NCBI GenBank assembly: GCA_964548905.1
Contig: CAZJTL010000030.1
Coordinates: forward strand, 1-33,822
DNA from: CAZJTL01 sp964548905
GTDB taxonomy: Bacteria; Cyanobacteriota; Cyanobacteriia; Cyanobacteriales; Xenococcaceae
Direction of reading: 5' to 3'
DNA length: 33,822 nucleotides
Position 1 is the first letter of the stretch; every line of letters starts with the position of its first letter. The position numbers and the translations under genes are program-made. This document shows, one piece after another, positions 6,656 to 14,193 of the stretch. The notes below the pieces were generated by a model. That model saw nothing but the letters and a program-made list of their open reading frames with translations, was not told where the DNA came from and ran no database searches.

Positions 6656-8872
6656 GTGAAAAATTATCACAATCGTTTAGGTATTTTGACTGGAGCAGCA
6701 TTATTGCTGCTAATAGCGCAGCCTCTTGATGCGGCTAATACTCAAGCTAAAGGGCAAAAGCTAGATTTGCCAAAAGATGGCATGAATATCGCTCTTAAAG
6801 CTTGGAAGCATTTCATTGAGAATCAACCTTTTGTAATTAAATCGAGCCAAACCAAGACTAGGTTAATTGCACAGAATTCAGAGGGACAAGCACCATCAAC
6901 TAACTCAGAAGTGATGGTTCCTAACCCTAACGTTACTATTGAAGACAAATCGTCAACGGCTCAAAATGGTCAACCAAGCTCTGGACTTCCTTCTCCACAG
7001 CAATTTCAACCTAGAGCTGTTGCGCCACCAGTAGGCGATATGGCAGTTTCTAATATCAATGCTGCTCCTGAGTTAGTCAATTTAGGCTCGGACAAAACTG
7101 TCTCTCGCTTGGTACTCAAAGATGCACCAGTTAGGGAAGTTTTATCAACACTGCTGCAATCTACAGGTTTGAATCTTGTCTATATTGGCGATGATGCCAA
7201 CAAAGACGGTCAAGACAATCAAGATAACCAAGGGAACAAGAAAGGAAAGACAATTTCCTTGGATGTAGAAGACGAACCAGTACAACAGGTATTCAACTCC
7301 GTACTGCTGGCTACTGGTTTACAAGCCAATCGCCAAGGCAATACAGTTTTTGTTGGTGTTAAATTGCCTTCACAAGCGCGTAATCTACTTAGTCGTACTA
7401 TACGCCTCAATCAAGTCACTGCCTCTAATGCTGCTGCTTTTCTTGCTGCTCAAGGTGCAGAAGTACAAAGACTCGCAACCAGTTTTGAAGATATTACCGA
7501 TCCGCAAACTGGCAAAGTCGTTGGTAAGAGAGAAAAACCCTCAGAATTGAAAAAACTGACCGCAGAACAAAGTAAAAGTGGTTCAGAAGCTTTACTGCTT
7601 AGAGGTTTAGCCGTAGCCACAGACGATCGCCTTAATGCTATTACCCTAATCGGCGAAGCACGCATTATTGAAATGGCGACATCTTTCTTAACACAATTAG
7701 ATGCTCGTCGTCGTCAGGTTGCTATCAACGTTAAGGTAGTTGATATTAACTTAAATAACGAAGATTTTACTAATGCTAGTTTTTCCTTCGGTGTTAACGA
7801 TAGCTTCTTCGTTCAAGATCAGGGTGCTGCCAGTTTAAGATTTGGTGGTGCTGGACCAGTTAATAATAATACTTTGAAAGGTCTAACTGGAAGTATTAGT
7901 AATCCACCCGCGATCGATAATCCTTTCGATAACTCGGATATTATTAAGCCTGGTGTTAACAGTTTTTACGATTTTAACAATACGACAATCATTCCTGGCG
8001 CATCACCAGGTTTAATAGATTTAAGTGGTACAGGATTGGGTCAACCTAAAAGCGATGCACGATTCTTCAATCGAATTGCTGGAGTTTCTGGCAATCCTTT
8101 TTCAAGTGGTATTGTTGATTTTACTAATGGTAAAGATGGCAAAATCGAGATTGATTCTACAGGTAATATAAAACTTACCGATCCAACCGAACCAACGGCA
8201 GTGAGCGCGCTAGCCAGTATTTTCCAATATCCTAAGAAATTCCTCGCTCTACTAGAAGCAAAAATCACCAACCGCAACGCTAAAATCCTGACTGACCCTA
8301 CCTTGATGGTTCAAGAAGGTCAACAGGCGACAGTTAAACTTACTCAAGAAGTAGTGAAGAGTATTGAAACCAGTATTGACCCTCAAAGTGGCGTGAGAAT
8401 CACTACTCCCAAAATTGGGGAAGCTGGTTTGACCCTTTCTGTCAACGTAGAAAGAGTTGATGATAATGGTTTTGTTGCTCTCTCTGTCAGTCCTACCGTC
8501 AGTATTGTCGGTGACAAACAGAATTTTGATAGCGGCGGTGCAGTTAACGTATTGAGCTTACTAAGCAAACGAGAACTCAGTTCGGGATTGGTGCGCTTAC
8601 GGGATGGTCAGACTTTAGTATTGTCGGGTATTATCCAAGATTCAGAAAGAACCACAGTTTCTAAAGTTCCTTTCTTGGGCGATCTTCCTTTACTCGGTTC
8701 TCTATTTAGAAGTACTACTAAAGATAATCAGCGTGCTGAGGTAGTAGTACTACTGACCCCCGAAGTGGTCGATGATTCGGAACAATCTCAGTGGGGTTTC
8801 AACTACAATCCGAGCAACGAGACGCGACAACTATTACAGAAAAAGGGTTTTACGCCTCCGTCAAATCCCTGA
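6656..8872 (+). CDS. pilQ: Type IV pilus secretin PilQ
   Basis: A 738-residue outer-membrane secretin, the channel through which the pilus leaves the cell. It has an N-terminal signal peptide (about residues 1-27), a low-complexity linker, an STN/secretin-N-type domain (about 147-235, L-V-L-K-D-A-P-V-R-E-V-L), a second N-domain, and the C-terminal secretin domain (about 500-705) with the diagnostic VPFLGDLPLLGSLF signature starting at residue 671. A convincing AMIN peptidoglycan-binding domain is not obvious. It starts at GTG 6656 behind GAGGAG. It is the last gene of the pilMNOQ cluster. Confidence 0.95.
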   Translation: MKNYHNRLGILTGAALLLLIAQPLDAANTQAKGQKLDLPKDGMNIALKAWKHFIENQPFVIKSSQTKTRLIAQNSEGQAPSTNSEVMVPNPNVTIEDKSSTAQNGQPSSGLPSPQQFQPRAVAPPVGDMAVSNINAAPELVNLGSDKTVSRLVLKDAPVREVLSTLLQSTGLNLVYIGDDANKDGQDNQDNQGNKKGKTISLDVEDEPVQQVFNSVLLATGLQANRQGNTVFVGVKLPSQARNLLSRTIRLNQVTASNAAAFLAAQGAEVQRLATSFEDITDPQTGKVVGKREKPSELKKLTAEQSKSGSEALLLRGLAVATDDRLNAITLIGEARIIEMATSFLTQLDARRRQVAINVKVVDINLNNEDFTNASFSFGVNDSFFVQDQGAASLRFGGAGPVNNNTLKGLTGSISNPPAIDNPFDNSDIIKPGVNSFYDFNNTTIIPGASPGLIDLSGTGLGQPKSDARFFNRIAGVSGNPFSSGIVDFTNGKDGKIEIDSTGNIKLTDPTEPTAVSALASIFQYPKKFLALLEAKITNRNAKILTDPTLMVQEGQQATVKLTQEVVKSIETSIDPQSGVRITTPKIGEAGLTLSVNVERVDDNGFVALSVSPTVSIVGDKQNFDSGGAVNVLSLLSKRELSSGLVRLRDGQTLVLSGIIQDSERTTVSKVPFLGDLPLLGSLFRSTTKDNQRAEVVVLLTPEVVDDSEQSQWGFNYNPSNETRQLLQKKGFTPPSNP

Positions 8873-9037
8873 AATTCATGTAAGATAAGTTGCTGAATTT
8901 GTCAAGCCGAAGGCTGAAATTGGAAAAATTGTTGAAATCTACATAAATTAAAGCTTTCGGCGATCCATATTAGACAAGTAGAGATTAGAATAATGCAGTG
9001 AAACTACGAAAAGACGGTTATTTTGAGAAATTTTTTC

Positions 9038-9066
9038 TAGACTCTAGCCCGATCGTAGGTTATATA
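9038..9066 (+). promoter_or_regulatory. Putative promoter of the HU gene
   Basis: TAGACT (9038-9043) and TATATA (9061-9066) are spaced by 17 bases, a reasonable sigma-70-type match, 81 bases before the HU start codon. This is the only good candidate in the 274-base gap after pilQ, which otherwise shows no gene. Confidence 0.4.
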
Positions 9067-9068
9067 TG

Positions 9069-9090
9069 AGATCTCAAACGGTTGAGGTCT
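9069..9090 (+). promoter_or_regulatory. Hairpin in the HU leader
   Basis: AGATCTCAA and TTGAGGTCT form a nine-pair stem (one G-U) around ACGG, immediately after the putative -10 box. It would sit at the 5' end of the hup mRNA and could stabilise it or act as an operator. It is followed by a clear AAAGGAG ribosome-binding site at 9133-9139. Confidence 0.4.
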
Positions 9091-9146
9091 AAGCAAAAAG
9101 ATCGCACCAAAAACACCAAATTGATGTCAAATAAAGGAGATTACTA

Positions 9147-9428
9147 ATGAATAAAGGTGAATTGGTAGATAAGGTAGCTCAAAAAGCAACTGTTACCAAA
9201 AAACAAGCAGATGCAGTCATTACCGCGACGATCGAAGCGATTATGGAAGCAGTTTCTGAAGGCGACAAAGTAACTCTGGTGGGTTTTGGTTCTTTTGAAC
9301 GCCGTCATCGCAAAGAACGCGAGGGCCGCAACCCCAAAACAGGTGACAAAATGGCAATTCCAGCAACTGAAGTTCCCGCTTTCTCTGCTGGTAAACTGTT
9401 CAAAGATAAAGTAGCGACTAATAAATAG
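9147..9428 (+). CDS. hup: HU-family DNA-binding protein
   Basis: A 93-residue nucleoid protein showing the complete HU pattern: M-N-K-G-E-L-V-D start, G-F-G-S-F at the end of the first half, then R-x-G-R-N-P-K-T-G in the DNA-binding arm and F-x-A-G-K-x-x-K at the C-terminus. It bends DNA as a dimer and compacts the chromosome. The start is fixed by AAAGGAG seven bases upstream and its own promoter appears to lie at 9038-9066. Cyanobacteria usually carry a single essential HU gene. Confidence 0.96.
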   Translation: MNKGELVDKVAQKATVTKKQADAVITATIEAIMEAVSEGDKVTLVGFGSFERRHRKEREGRNPKTGDKMAIPATEVPAFSAGKLFKDKVATNK

Positions 9429-9459
9429 CTGCTTTGGTTACTAAAGTGCAGTAGAAATC

Positions 9460-10608
9460 TTGAACAGACCTGTACACGGAGGCAATTTAGCATGGGCAGC
9501 GGCGATCGCTGACTGTCCTGCTTCTTCTATTTTAGATTTCTCTGCCAGCATTAACCCCTTGGGACCGCCATCAAGTGCGATCGATGCGATTCAAAGGGGT
9601 TTAGCTATGTTAAGTGCTTATCCCGACCCAGATTATTCTCAGTTACGTCTCTCTTTGGCGCAATGGCACCAAATAGAGCCAGAATTCATTTTACCTGGTA
9701 ACGGTTCGGCAGAATTATTAACTTGGGCTTGCAGAGAATTAGCTGAATTAGAGTCTACATATTTAATTACCCCTGCTTTTAGCGACTATCGGCGGGGGCT
9801 TTCGGCTTTTGGAGCAAAGATTCGGGAGTGTCCGATTTTAGGGAGCAGAACGCAGAAGGCAGGAGGCAGGAGGCAGGAGGCAGGAGGAAACAGCCAACTT
9901 TTTCCATTTTTTCCCCTACACCCTACACCCTACACCCTTACACCCTTACACCCTTACGCTTGCGGACTACTTCTCAATAATCCTCACAATCCAACGGGAA
10001 AACTTTGGAGTAGGGAAGAAATTCTGCCTTTGCTGGAACAGTTTCCTTTGGTGGTTGTTGATGAGGCGTTTATGGATTTTGTACCGCCATCGCAACAGCA
10101 GAGTTTAATTGACTATGTAATAAAATTTAACAATTTAGTAATTCTACGTTCCTTAACAAAATTTTACACTTTACCTGGATTGCGTATGGGTTACGCGATC
10201 GCCCATCCCGATCGCCTAAAACGATGGAAACAATGGCGCGATCCTTGGGCAGTTAACATTCTGGCGGCGGTTGCTGCTGAAGCAATTATTCGCGATCGCG
10301 AATTTCAAGAAAAAACTTTAAACTGGTTGCCACCTGCTAGAGAAGAATTATTTCAGGGTTTAGCCGCGATCGCAGGATTACAACCTTTGCCAAGTGCAGC
10401 TAATTTTCTACTAGTTAAAACAGAGAAATCCAGTACTGACTTACAAGAACAATTACTAAAAAACCATCAGATTTTAATTAGAGATTGTATTAGTTTTCCC
10501 GAACTCGGCGATCGCTATTTTCGCGTAGCAGTTCGTTCTCGATCGGATAATCAAAGTCTTATCGCAGCTTTAAGTTCAACTAGCATTTCTAGCGATCGCC
10601 CTGTTTGA
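9460..10608 (+). CDS. cobD: CobD-like threonine-phosphate decarboxylase (class I/II PLP enzyme) with repeat insertion
   Basis: A 382-residue fold-type I PLP enzyme of the CobD/CobC group, which supplies (R)-1-amino-2-propanol phosphate for the cobamide nucleotide loop. The start H-G-G-N-L, NPHNPTG (174-180), D-E-A-F with Asp201, and S-L-T-K with Lys234 as the PLP lysine are all visible. Histidinol-phosphate aminotransferase is the closest alternative, but the N-terminal HGGNLAWAA motif favours CobD. Translation starts at TTG 9460 (no ATG available). Residues about 128-166 are a foreign, repeat-encoded insert (9841-9957). The last ten codons lie in a 29-bp sequence duplicated in the neighbouring permease gene. 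Both may disturb function. Confidence 0.85.
   Translation: MNRPVHGGNLAWAAAIADCPASSILDFSASINPLGPPSSAIDAIQRGLAMLSAYPDPDYSQLRLSLAQWHQIEPEFILPGNGSAELLTWACRELAELESTYLITPAFSDYRRGLSAFGAKIRECPILGSRTQKAGGRRQEAGGNSQLFPFFPLHPTPYTLTPLHPYACGLLLNNPHNPTGKLWSREEILPLLEQFPLVVVDEAFMDFVPPSQQQSLIDYVIKFNNLVILRSLTKFYTLPGLRMGYAIAHPDRLKRWKQWRDPWAVNILAAVAAEAIIRDREFQEKTLNWLPPAREELFQGLAAIAGLQPLPSAANFLLVKTEKSSTDLQEQLLKNHQILIRDCISFPELGDRYFRVAVRSRSDNQSLIAALSSTSISSDRPV
9841..9957 (+). repeat. In-frame insert of short tandem repeats inside cobD
   Basis: Four copies of AGGCAGG (9857-9884) are followed by a bridge and then by CCCTACA (7-base) and CCCTTACA (8-base) repeats (about 9914-9955). Such tracts are intergenic elsewhere in this window. 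The insert is about 117 bases (39 codons), keeps the frame, and encodes a Gly/Arg/Gln then Pro/His/Thr/Leu-rich loop. Confidence 0.8.
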
Positions 10609-10612
10609 TTGG
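10584..10612 (+). repeat. 29-bp direct repeat, copy 1 (cobD 3' end)
   Basis: The 29 bases centred on a HIP1 site AGCGATCGCC recur exactly at 11564-11592. This copy supplies the last codons and the stop codon of cobD and the next four bases. The copies flank a 951-base segment holding the plasmid-type gene at 10,869. Confidence 0.85.
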
Positions 10613-10775
10613 TAATTATCTTTTTAATCTACAACTGAAACCAAAAATTAAAGGTGAAGCATCTTTTGACTTTCGGTTGCGATTAAGATTCTTCGCCTCA
10701 ATTTTTTCTCTCAAACCAACTAAAAGGCGATCGCTCGAAAAGTATTGATTTTATAGCCAAAAACAGGCAAAATAC

Positions 10776-10800
10776 AAGCAGGTGTAGGAAGCACCTGCTT
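10776..10800 (+). terminator. Hairpin downstream of cobD
   Basis: AAGCAGGTG and CACCTGCTT form a perfect nine-pair stem with a seven-base loop, followed by a U-rich stretch (ATCTTTCATTTTTC). It could terminate cobD transcription. A weaker ACCCG/CGGGT hairpin follows at 10823-10841. The pair could instead be a leader structure for the gene at 10,869. The rest of 10,609-10,868 holds nothing recognisable. Confidence 0.45.
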
Positions 10801-10868
10801 ATCTTTCATTTTTCATATTTAGACCCGCTTAGACAACGGGTGCGTTTCTATTTGTCTATTTGAAACAC

Positions 10869-11459
10869 ATGACTATCATAACAGTAGATTCACTTTTTGT
10901 GTACCTATGCCAGCAAGAAAGTTGGACAAGTGAGATGCTAATCGCTATGGAATTAGGTACTTCTATTCCAATTACCCAAAATTTGTTAACCAAGTTAGGG
11001 GATGTTGTTGAAAGCGATCGAGCGGGAAATTGGAGAATTATGAAAACATCGAAGTTAGAAGTAGTTTCAGAAGATAACTCGGACTTAACTCTTCAAGAAG
11101 AAAAGGATTTACTTCAACTAGAGAGAAGAGTAGAAAAAGGTTTTTACATTGCAGGAAAAGCACTTCAAGAAATTAGAAATAAGAAGCTTTACAGAAAGCG
11201 ATACAGAACTTTTAGTGATTACTGTAAAGAACGATTCAGTTTTTCTTATCGTAATGCTAATTACTTAATTGTTGCAGTTGAGGTAATGGACAATTTGCTG
11301 ACTATTGCCAATCAAAAAATGGGAAGCAATGCTTCCCAAAAAAATTTTATTCAATTTTTACCAACCAGTACAAGACAAACATTGTTTAGACAGCGCGATC
11401 GTATCTCTTTTAGCATCAGGCGATCGCGATCGATTTCAATAGAAGAAAGTAAAAAGTAA
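10869..11459 (+). CDS. Plasmid-type HTH protein, C-terminus probably truncated
   Basis: 196 residues from the ATG at 10869 (a TTG three codons earlier is less likely). Residues about 1-60 look like a winged-helix segment. The middle (about 80-140: E-R-R-V-E-K-G-F-Y-I-A-G-K-A-L, then Y-R-T-F-S-D-Y-C-K-E-R-F and R-N-A-N-Y-L-I) matches a family common on cyanobacterial plasmids and in mobile regions, with a ParB/KorB-like DNA-binding helix pair. In homologues, as I remember them, F-L-P-T-S is followed by E-R-Q-V-R-P-L and a long helical domain. Here it runs into a short Arg/Ser-rich, HIP1-derived tail, so the C-terminus is probably lost. Confidence 0.5.
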   Translation: MTIITVDSLFVYLCQQESWTSEMLIAMELGTSIPITQNLLTKLGDVVESDRAGNWRIMKTSKLEVVSEDNSDLTLQEEKDLLQLERRVEKGFYIAGKALQEIRNKKLYRKRYRTFSDYCKERFSFSYRNANYLIVAVEVMDNLLTIANQKMGSNASQKNFIQFLPTSTRQTLFRQRDRISFSIRRSRSISIEESKK

Positions 11460-11470
11460 TGAACCATGAA

Positions 11471-12631
11471 CTAGCTTTTAAGCTGAACTTTCCGATTAAA
11501 CCAATTCATTAACAAAGAAACTATTAAATTAATACTTAAATAAGAGCCAATGATTACTAACAACATTTCTAGCGATCGCCCTGTTTGATTGGAAACAGTA
11601 GAAGAAACAGCATAAACATCGTTGTAGCCGATCGCGACAGCTAGACTAGAGTTTTTAATTAAATTGAGATATTCATTAGTCAAAGGGGGAATCATCACGC
11701 GCAGTGCTTGAGGAAAAATAATTAGGCGCATGGTTGAACTGGATTTTAAACCAAGTGCCATTGCTGCTTCAGTTTGTCCCTTATCTACCGATTGAATTCC
11801 CGCACGTACCACTTCTGCTATATAAGCAGCAGTGTAAACACTTAAACCGATGAGAATAGTTGAGAATTCAGTTGATAAAGGAATTCCTCCCGCGATCGCT
11901 TGTTGATTAGGATCTAATTGTGGAATGCTCCAATCTAAGCCGAAAATAAAAGCGATCGAAGCAGCGATCGCCAAACCTAATAAAATAAACTGATAAATTT
12001 TTGTCGATCGACCTTGTTGTACCCTGAGTTGAGTTTGTCTGCGCCAGAGAAAAATCGCTAAGATACCGCTAAACACCAAAAAAATTAGAGATAGCCAAGT
12101 AGAGATACTTCCTGTTGGAGTTGGTAAATAGACACCTTGATTGCTGAAAAAAACTAGATTCAATAAATTTACTGGGCGATCGGCTTTGGGAAATTTGAGA
12201 AAAACGGCAAAATACCAAAAGAATAATTGCAGTAATAACGGTGTATTGCGGATGACTTCAACATAAATGGTTGCTAGCTGTCTGACTAACCAATTGCTCG
12301 ATAATTTACTAATACCAACAGTTACACCGATAACTGTTGCCAAGATAATGCCAAAAAACATCACTCGCAAAGAATTAAGCAGTCCGATAAAAATTGCCCT
12401 AGTATAGGGATCGCTAGGACTGTAAGCAATGGGAGTATTCCCCAAACCAAAAGAAGCAGGACGATCGAGAAAACCAAAGCCAAAATTAAGACCAAGTTGT
12501 TGAAAGTTACGTCTGAGATTGCTTGCCAAAAAAAATAAAATAATCGCTACGATTAGGACAACGATAACCTGTCCAATAATTTTCACGACGCGATCGTCCC
12601 GCCAAAAAGGAATTTTCTCTTGCTTAGACAT
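11471..12631 (-). CDS. natG: Amino acid ABC transporter permease (BztB/AapQ/NatG type)
   Basis: A 386-residue inner-membrane permease of the polar amino acid family. It has a long N-terminal extension with a first membrane helix (about residues 18-40), the F-G-F-G-F-L-D-R-P-A-S-F motif of the Bzt/Aap group, and the E-V-I-R-N-T-P-L-L-L-Q entry to the HAAT domain. The EAA loop (E-A-A-M-A-L-G-L) near residue 290 contacts the ATPase. The SNQTGRSLEML segment near the C-terminus holds the second copy of a 29-bp repeat. It follows the binding-protein gene by 110 bases of tandem repeats. The companion permease (NatH/BztC) and ATPase are not in the window. Confidence 0.88.
   Translation of the reverse strand: MSKQEKIPFWRDDRVVKIIGQVIVVLIVAIILFFLASNLRRNFQQLGLNFGFGFLDRPASFGLGNTPIAYSPSDPYTRAIFIGLLNSLRVMFFGIILATVIGVTVGISKLSSNWLVRQLATIYVEVIRNTPLLLQLFFWYFAVFLKFPKADRPVNLLNLVFFSNQGVYLPTPTGSISTWLSLIFLVFSGILAIFLWRRQTQLRVQQGRSTKIYQFILLGLAIAASIAFIFGLDWSIPQLDPNQQAIAGGIPLSTEFSTILIGLSVYTAAYIAEVVRAGIQSVDKGQTEAAMALGLKSSSTMRLIIFPQALRVMIPPLTNEYLNLIKNSSLAVAIGYNDVYAVSSTVSNQTGRSLEMLLVIIGSYLSINLIVSLLMNWFNRKVQLKS
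11564..11592 (+). repeat. 29-bp direct repeat, copy 2 (inside natG)
   Basis: Exact match to 10584-10612, same orientation. Here the sequence encodes, on the minus strand, part of the conserved S-N-Q-T-G-R-S-L-E-M segment of the permease, so this copy is probably the original and the cobD copy the derivative. Confidence 0.85.
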
Positions 12632-12652
12632 CGATACTTGCTATTTTAGTAT

Positions 12653-12708
12653 TACTTCCTACTTCCTACTTTCTACTTAAAAACCTTCTGCCTTCTGCCT
12701 TCTGCCTT
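12653..12708. repeat. Heptanucleotide tandem repeats between natF and natG
   Basis: TACTTCC repeats (12653-12678) followed by CCTTCTG repeats (12684-12708), both with seven-base period. They occupy most of the 110-base gap between the two transporter genes. Confidence 0.75.
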
Positions 12709-12741
12709 TTCTAACCAGCAAATTAAATGTCGATCGACTTA

Positions 12742-13815
12742 CTAACGAAAAGGTGGCGAATAAAGTAAACCTCCATCCTTCCAGAGTGCATTTAAACCTC
12801 TTTTTAGAGCAAAAGGTTTGCCTATGTTGCGTTCGTAAATTTCGCTGTAGTTGCCAACGTGTTTGACAATTCGAGCGGCAAAATCGTTAGGTAAACCCAT
12901 ATCTTCTCCTAATTTGCCCTCCAAGCCTAAAAAGCGTTTAATGTTAGGGTCTGGACTGTTTTGAAAACTGGCAATATTTTGGGAATTAATACCTAACTCT
13001 TCTGCTTCCATAAGAGCAAAGGTAATCCATTTAACTGCATCAAACCAAGCTGCATCGCCATCTGTCACCATAGGGCCAAGAGGTTCTTTGGAAAGGCTAA
13101 GATCGAGAATGACATGATCCTCTGGTTGGGCAAGAATAGCACGACGAGCCGCCAATTGAGAGCGATCGCTGGTAGCAGCTTGACAGCGACCTTCACTGTA
13201 AGCACTATAGAGAGCATCAACATCATCAAAACTCAAAGGTTGATACTCAACACCTTCTTTTCGCATTCCATCAGTTAGGTTTTGTTCTGTAGTTGTCCCT
13301 CCCAAAATACAAATCGATTTGCCTTTGAGTTCCTTAAGTTGCTTAACACCAGAAGCTTTAGACACCATAATTCCCTGGCTGTCATAAAAAGTGGTTGGTG
13401 CAAATTCCATTTTGGAAGAAGTATCGCGGCTAATATTCCAAGTTGTATTGCGATTAACTACATCTACTTCCCCTGTTTGTGCGGCGGTAAAACGTTCTTG
13501 AGCGCTGAGATCGCGAAATTCTACTTTACTAGGATCGTCGAATAAAGCGGCGGCGATCGCTCGACAAAGATCCACATCCATCCCCGAATACTCGCCTTTT
13601 TCATCGACAAAGCTAAATCCAGGTAACTGTCCATTAACTCCACAGATCAAACTTCCACGCTGTTTGACAGTATTTAGGCGACTATTGTTGGGAATCGTTT
13701 GATTTTCACCGCTAGTTGTTGTCTGTTGTTCTCCTCCACAAGCAGCTAAAGAAACTGTCAGCAAAGTTGCAATTAGCAAGCTGTACTTACGCCTTAGCCA
13801 ATTTTTTTTATACAT
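12742..13815 (-). CDS. natF: Amino acid ABC transporter substrate-binding lipoprotein (BztA/AapJ/NatF type)
   Basis: A 357-residue periplasmic binding protein. The signal peptide ends in the lipobox L-A-A-C (Cys26). The mature part begins R-L-N-T-V-K-Q-R-G-S-L-I-C-G-V-N and continues G-M-D-V-D-L-C-R-A-I-A-A-A, then W-N-I-S-R-D-T near residue 126, all typical of the general L-amino acid binding proteins BztA and AapJ. It should deliver acidic and neutral polar amino acids to the permease encoded downstream (11471-12631). The exact specificity cannot be read from sequence. The gene order binding protein then permease is the usual one, but the remaining operon genes are absent here. Confidence 0.9.
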   Translation of the reverse strand: MYKKNWLRRKYSLLIATLLTVSLAACGGEQQTTTSGENQTIPNNSRLNTVKQRGSLICGVNGQLPGFSFVDEKGEYSGMDVDLCRAIAAALFDDPSKVEFRDLSAQERFTAAQTGEVDVVNRNTTWNISRDTSSKMEFAPTTFYDSQGIMVSKASGVKQLKELKGKSICILGGTTTEQNLTDGMRKEGVEYQPLSFDDVDALYSAYSEGRCQAATSDRSQLAARRAILAQPEDHVILDLSLSKEPLGPMVTDGDAAWFDAVKWITFALMEAEELGINSQNIASFQNSPDPNIKRFLGLEGKLGEDMGLPNDFAARIVKHVGNYSEIYERNIGKPFALKRGLNALWKDGGLLYSPPFR

Positions 13816-13868
13816 GATTTTTGTTATGCCTCTTCTACTGAATAATTAAAATTAGAATATACAGGTAT

Positions 13869-14123
13869 TTAAGTTTTTTGACGATCGGATTTAAATCTGC
13901 CAGCCATAAAATCTCTTTGTTTGATATGTTTGGTTTTACGTCCTGTTACTCTTTTGCGCCACATTTTAAAACTAGATGCTTTCATTTCCCTACGCATTAA
14001 AGCAATTACGTCTTTTTCTTGCAAGCCAAATTGAGCTTCGATCGCTGCAAATGGAGTTCGATCTTCCCATGCCATTTCGACAATGCGATCGATAGTTTGA
14101 ATATCTAGATCTGGCAATTTCAT
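13869..14123 (-). CDS. TIGR03643 family protein
   Basis: An 84-residue basic protein. The ATG at 14123 is chosen over an upstream one at 14177, because the family begins with the D-L-D-I-Q-T-I-D-R-I-V-E-M-A-W-E-D-R-T-P-F pattern a few residues after the Met. The first half is a small helix-turn-helix-like fold (F-G-L-Q-E-K-D-V-I-A-L-M-R) and the second half is Arg/Lys-rich (S-S-F-K-M-W-R-K-R-V-T-G-R-K-T-K-H). The family occurs in cyanobacteria and other bacteria and its function is unknown. Nucleic-acid binding is suggested only by the charge and the HTH-like pattern. Confidence 0.8.
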   Translation of the reverse strand: MKLPDLDIQTIDRIVEMAWEDRTPFAAIEAQFGLQEKDVIALMRREMKASSFKMWRKRVTGRKTKHIKQRDFMAGRFKSDRQKT

Positions 14124-14193
14124 CACTGATAGGTAAAAAATGGCTATATCTGAATTTAATATACAAAAAATAAGCAAATTAGAGATTAGCTAT

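Noticed and set aside
9841..9957. Repeat array considered as a CRISPR
   Set aside because: Units are 7-8 bases in direct tandem without spacers, so it cannot be a CRISPR array. The same applies to the other tandem tracts.
10613..11563. Integrated element with attL/attR-like 29-bp repeats carrying a replacement natG 3' end
   Set aside because: Sequence on the far side of copy 1 does not resemble the natG 3' end, and no integrase is present, so true attachment sites are not supported.
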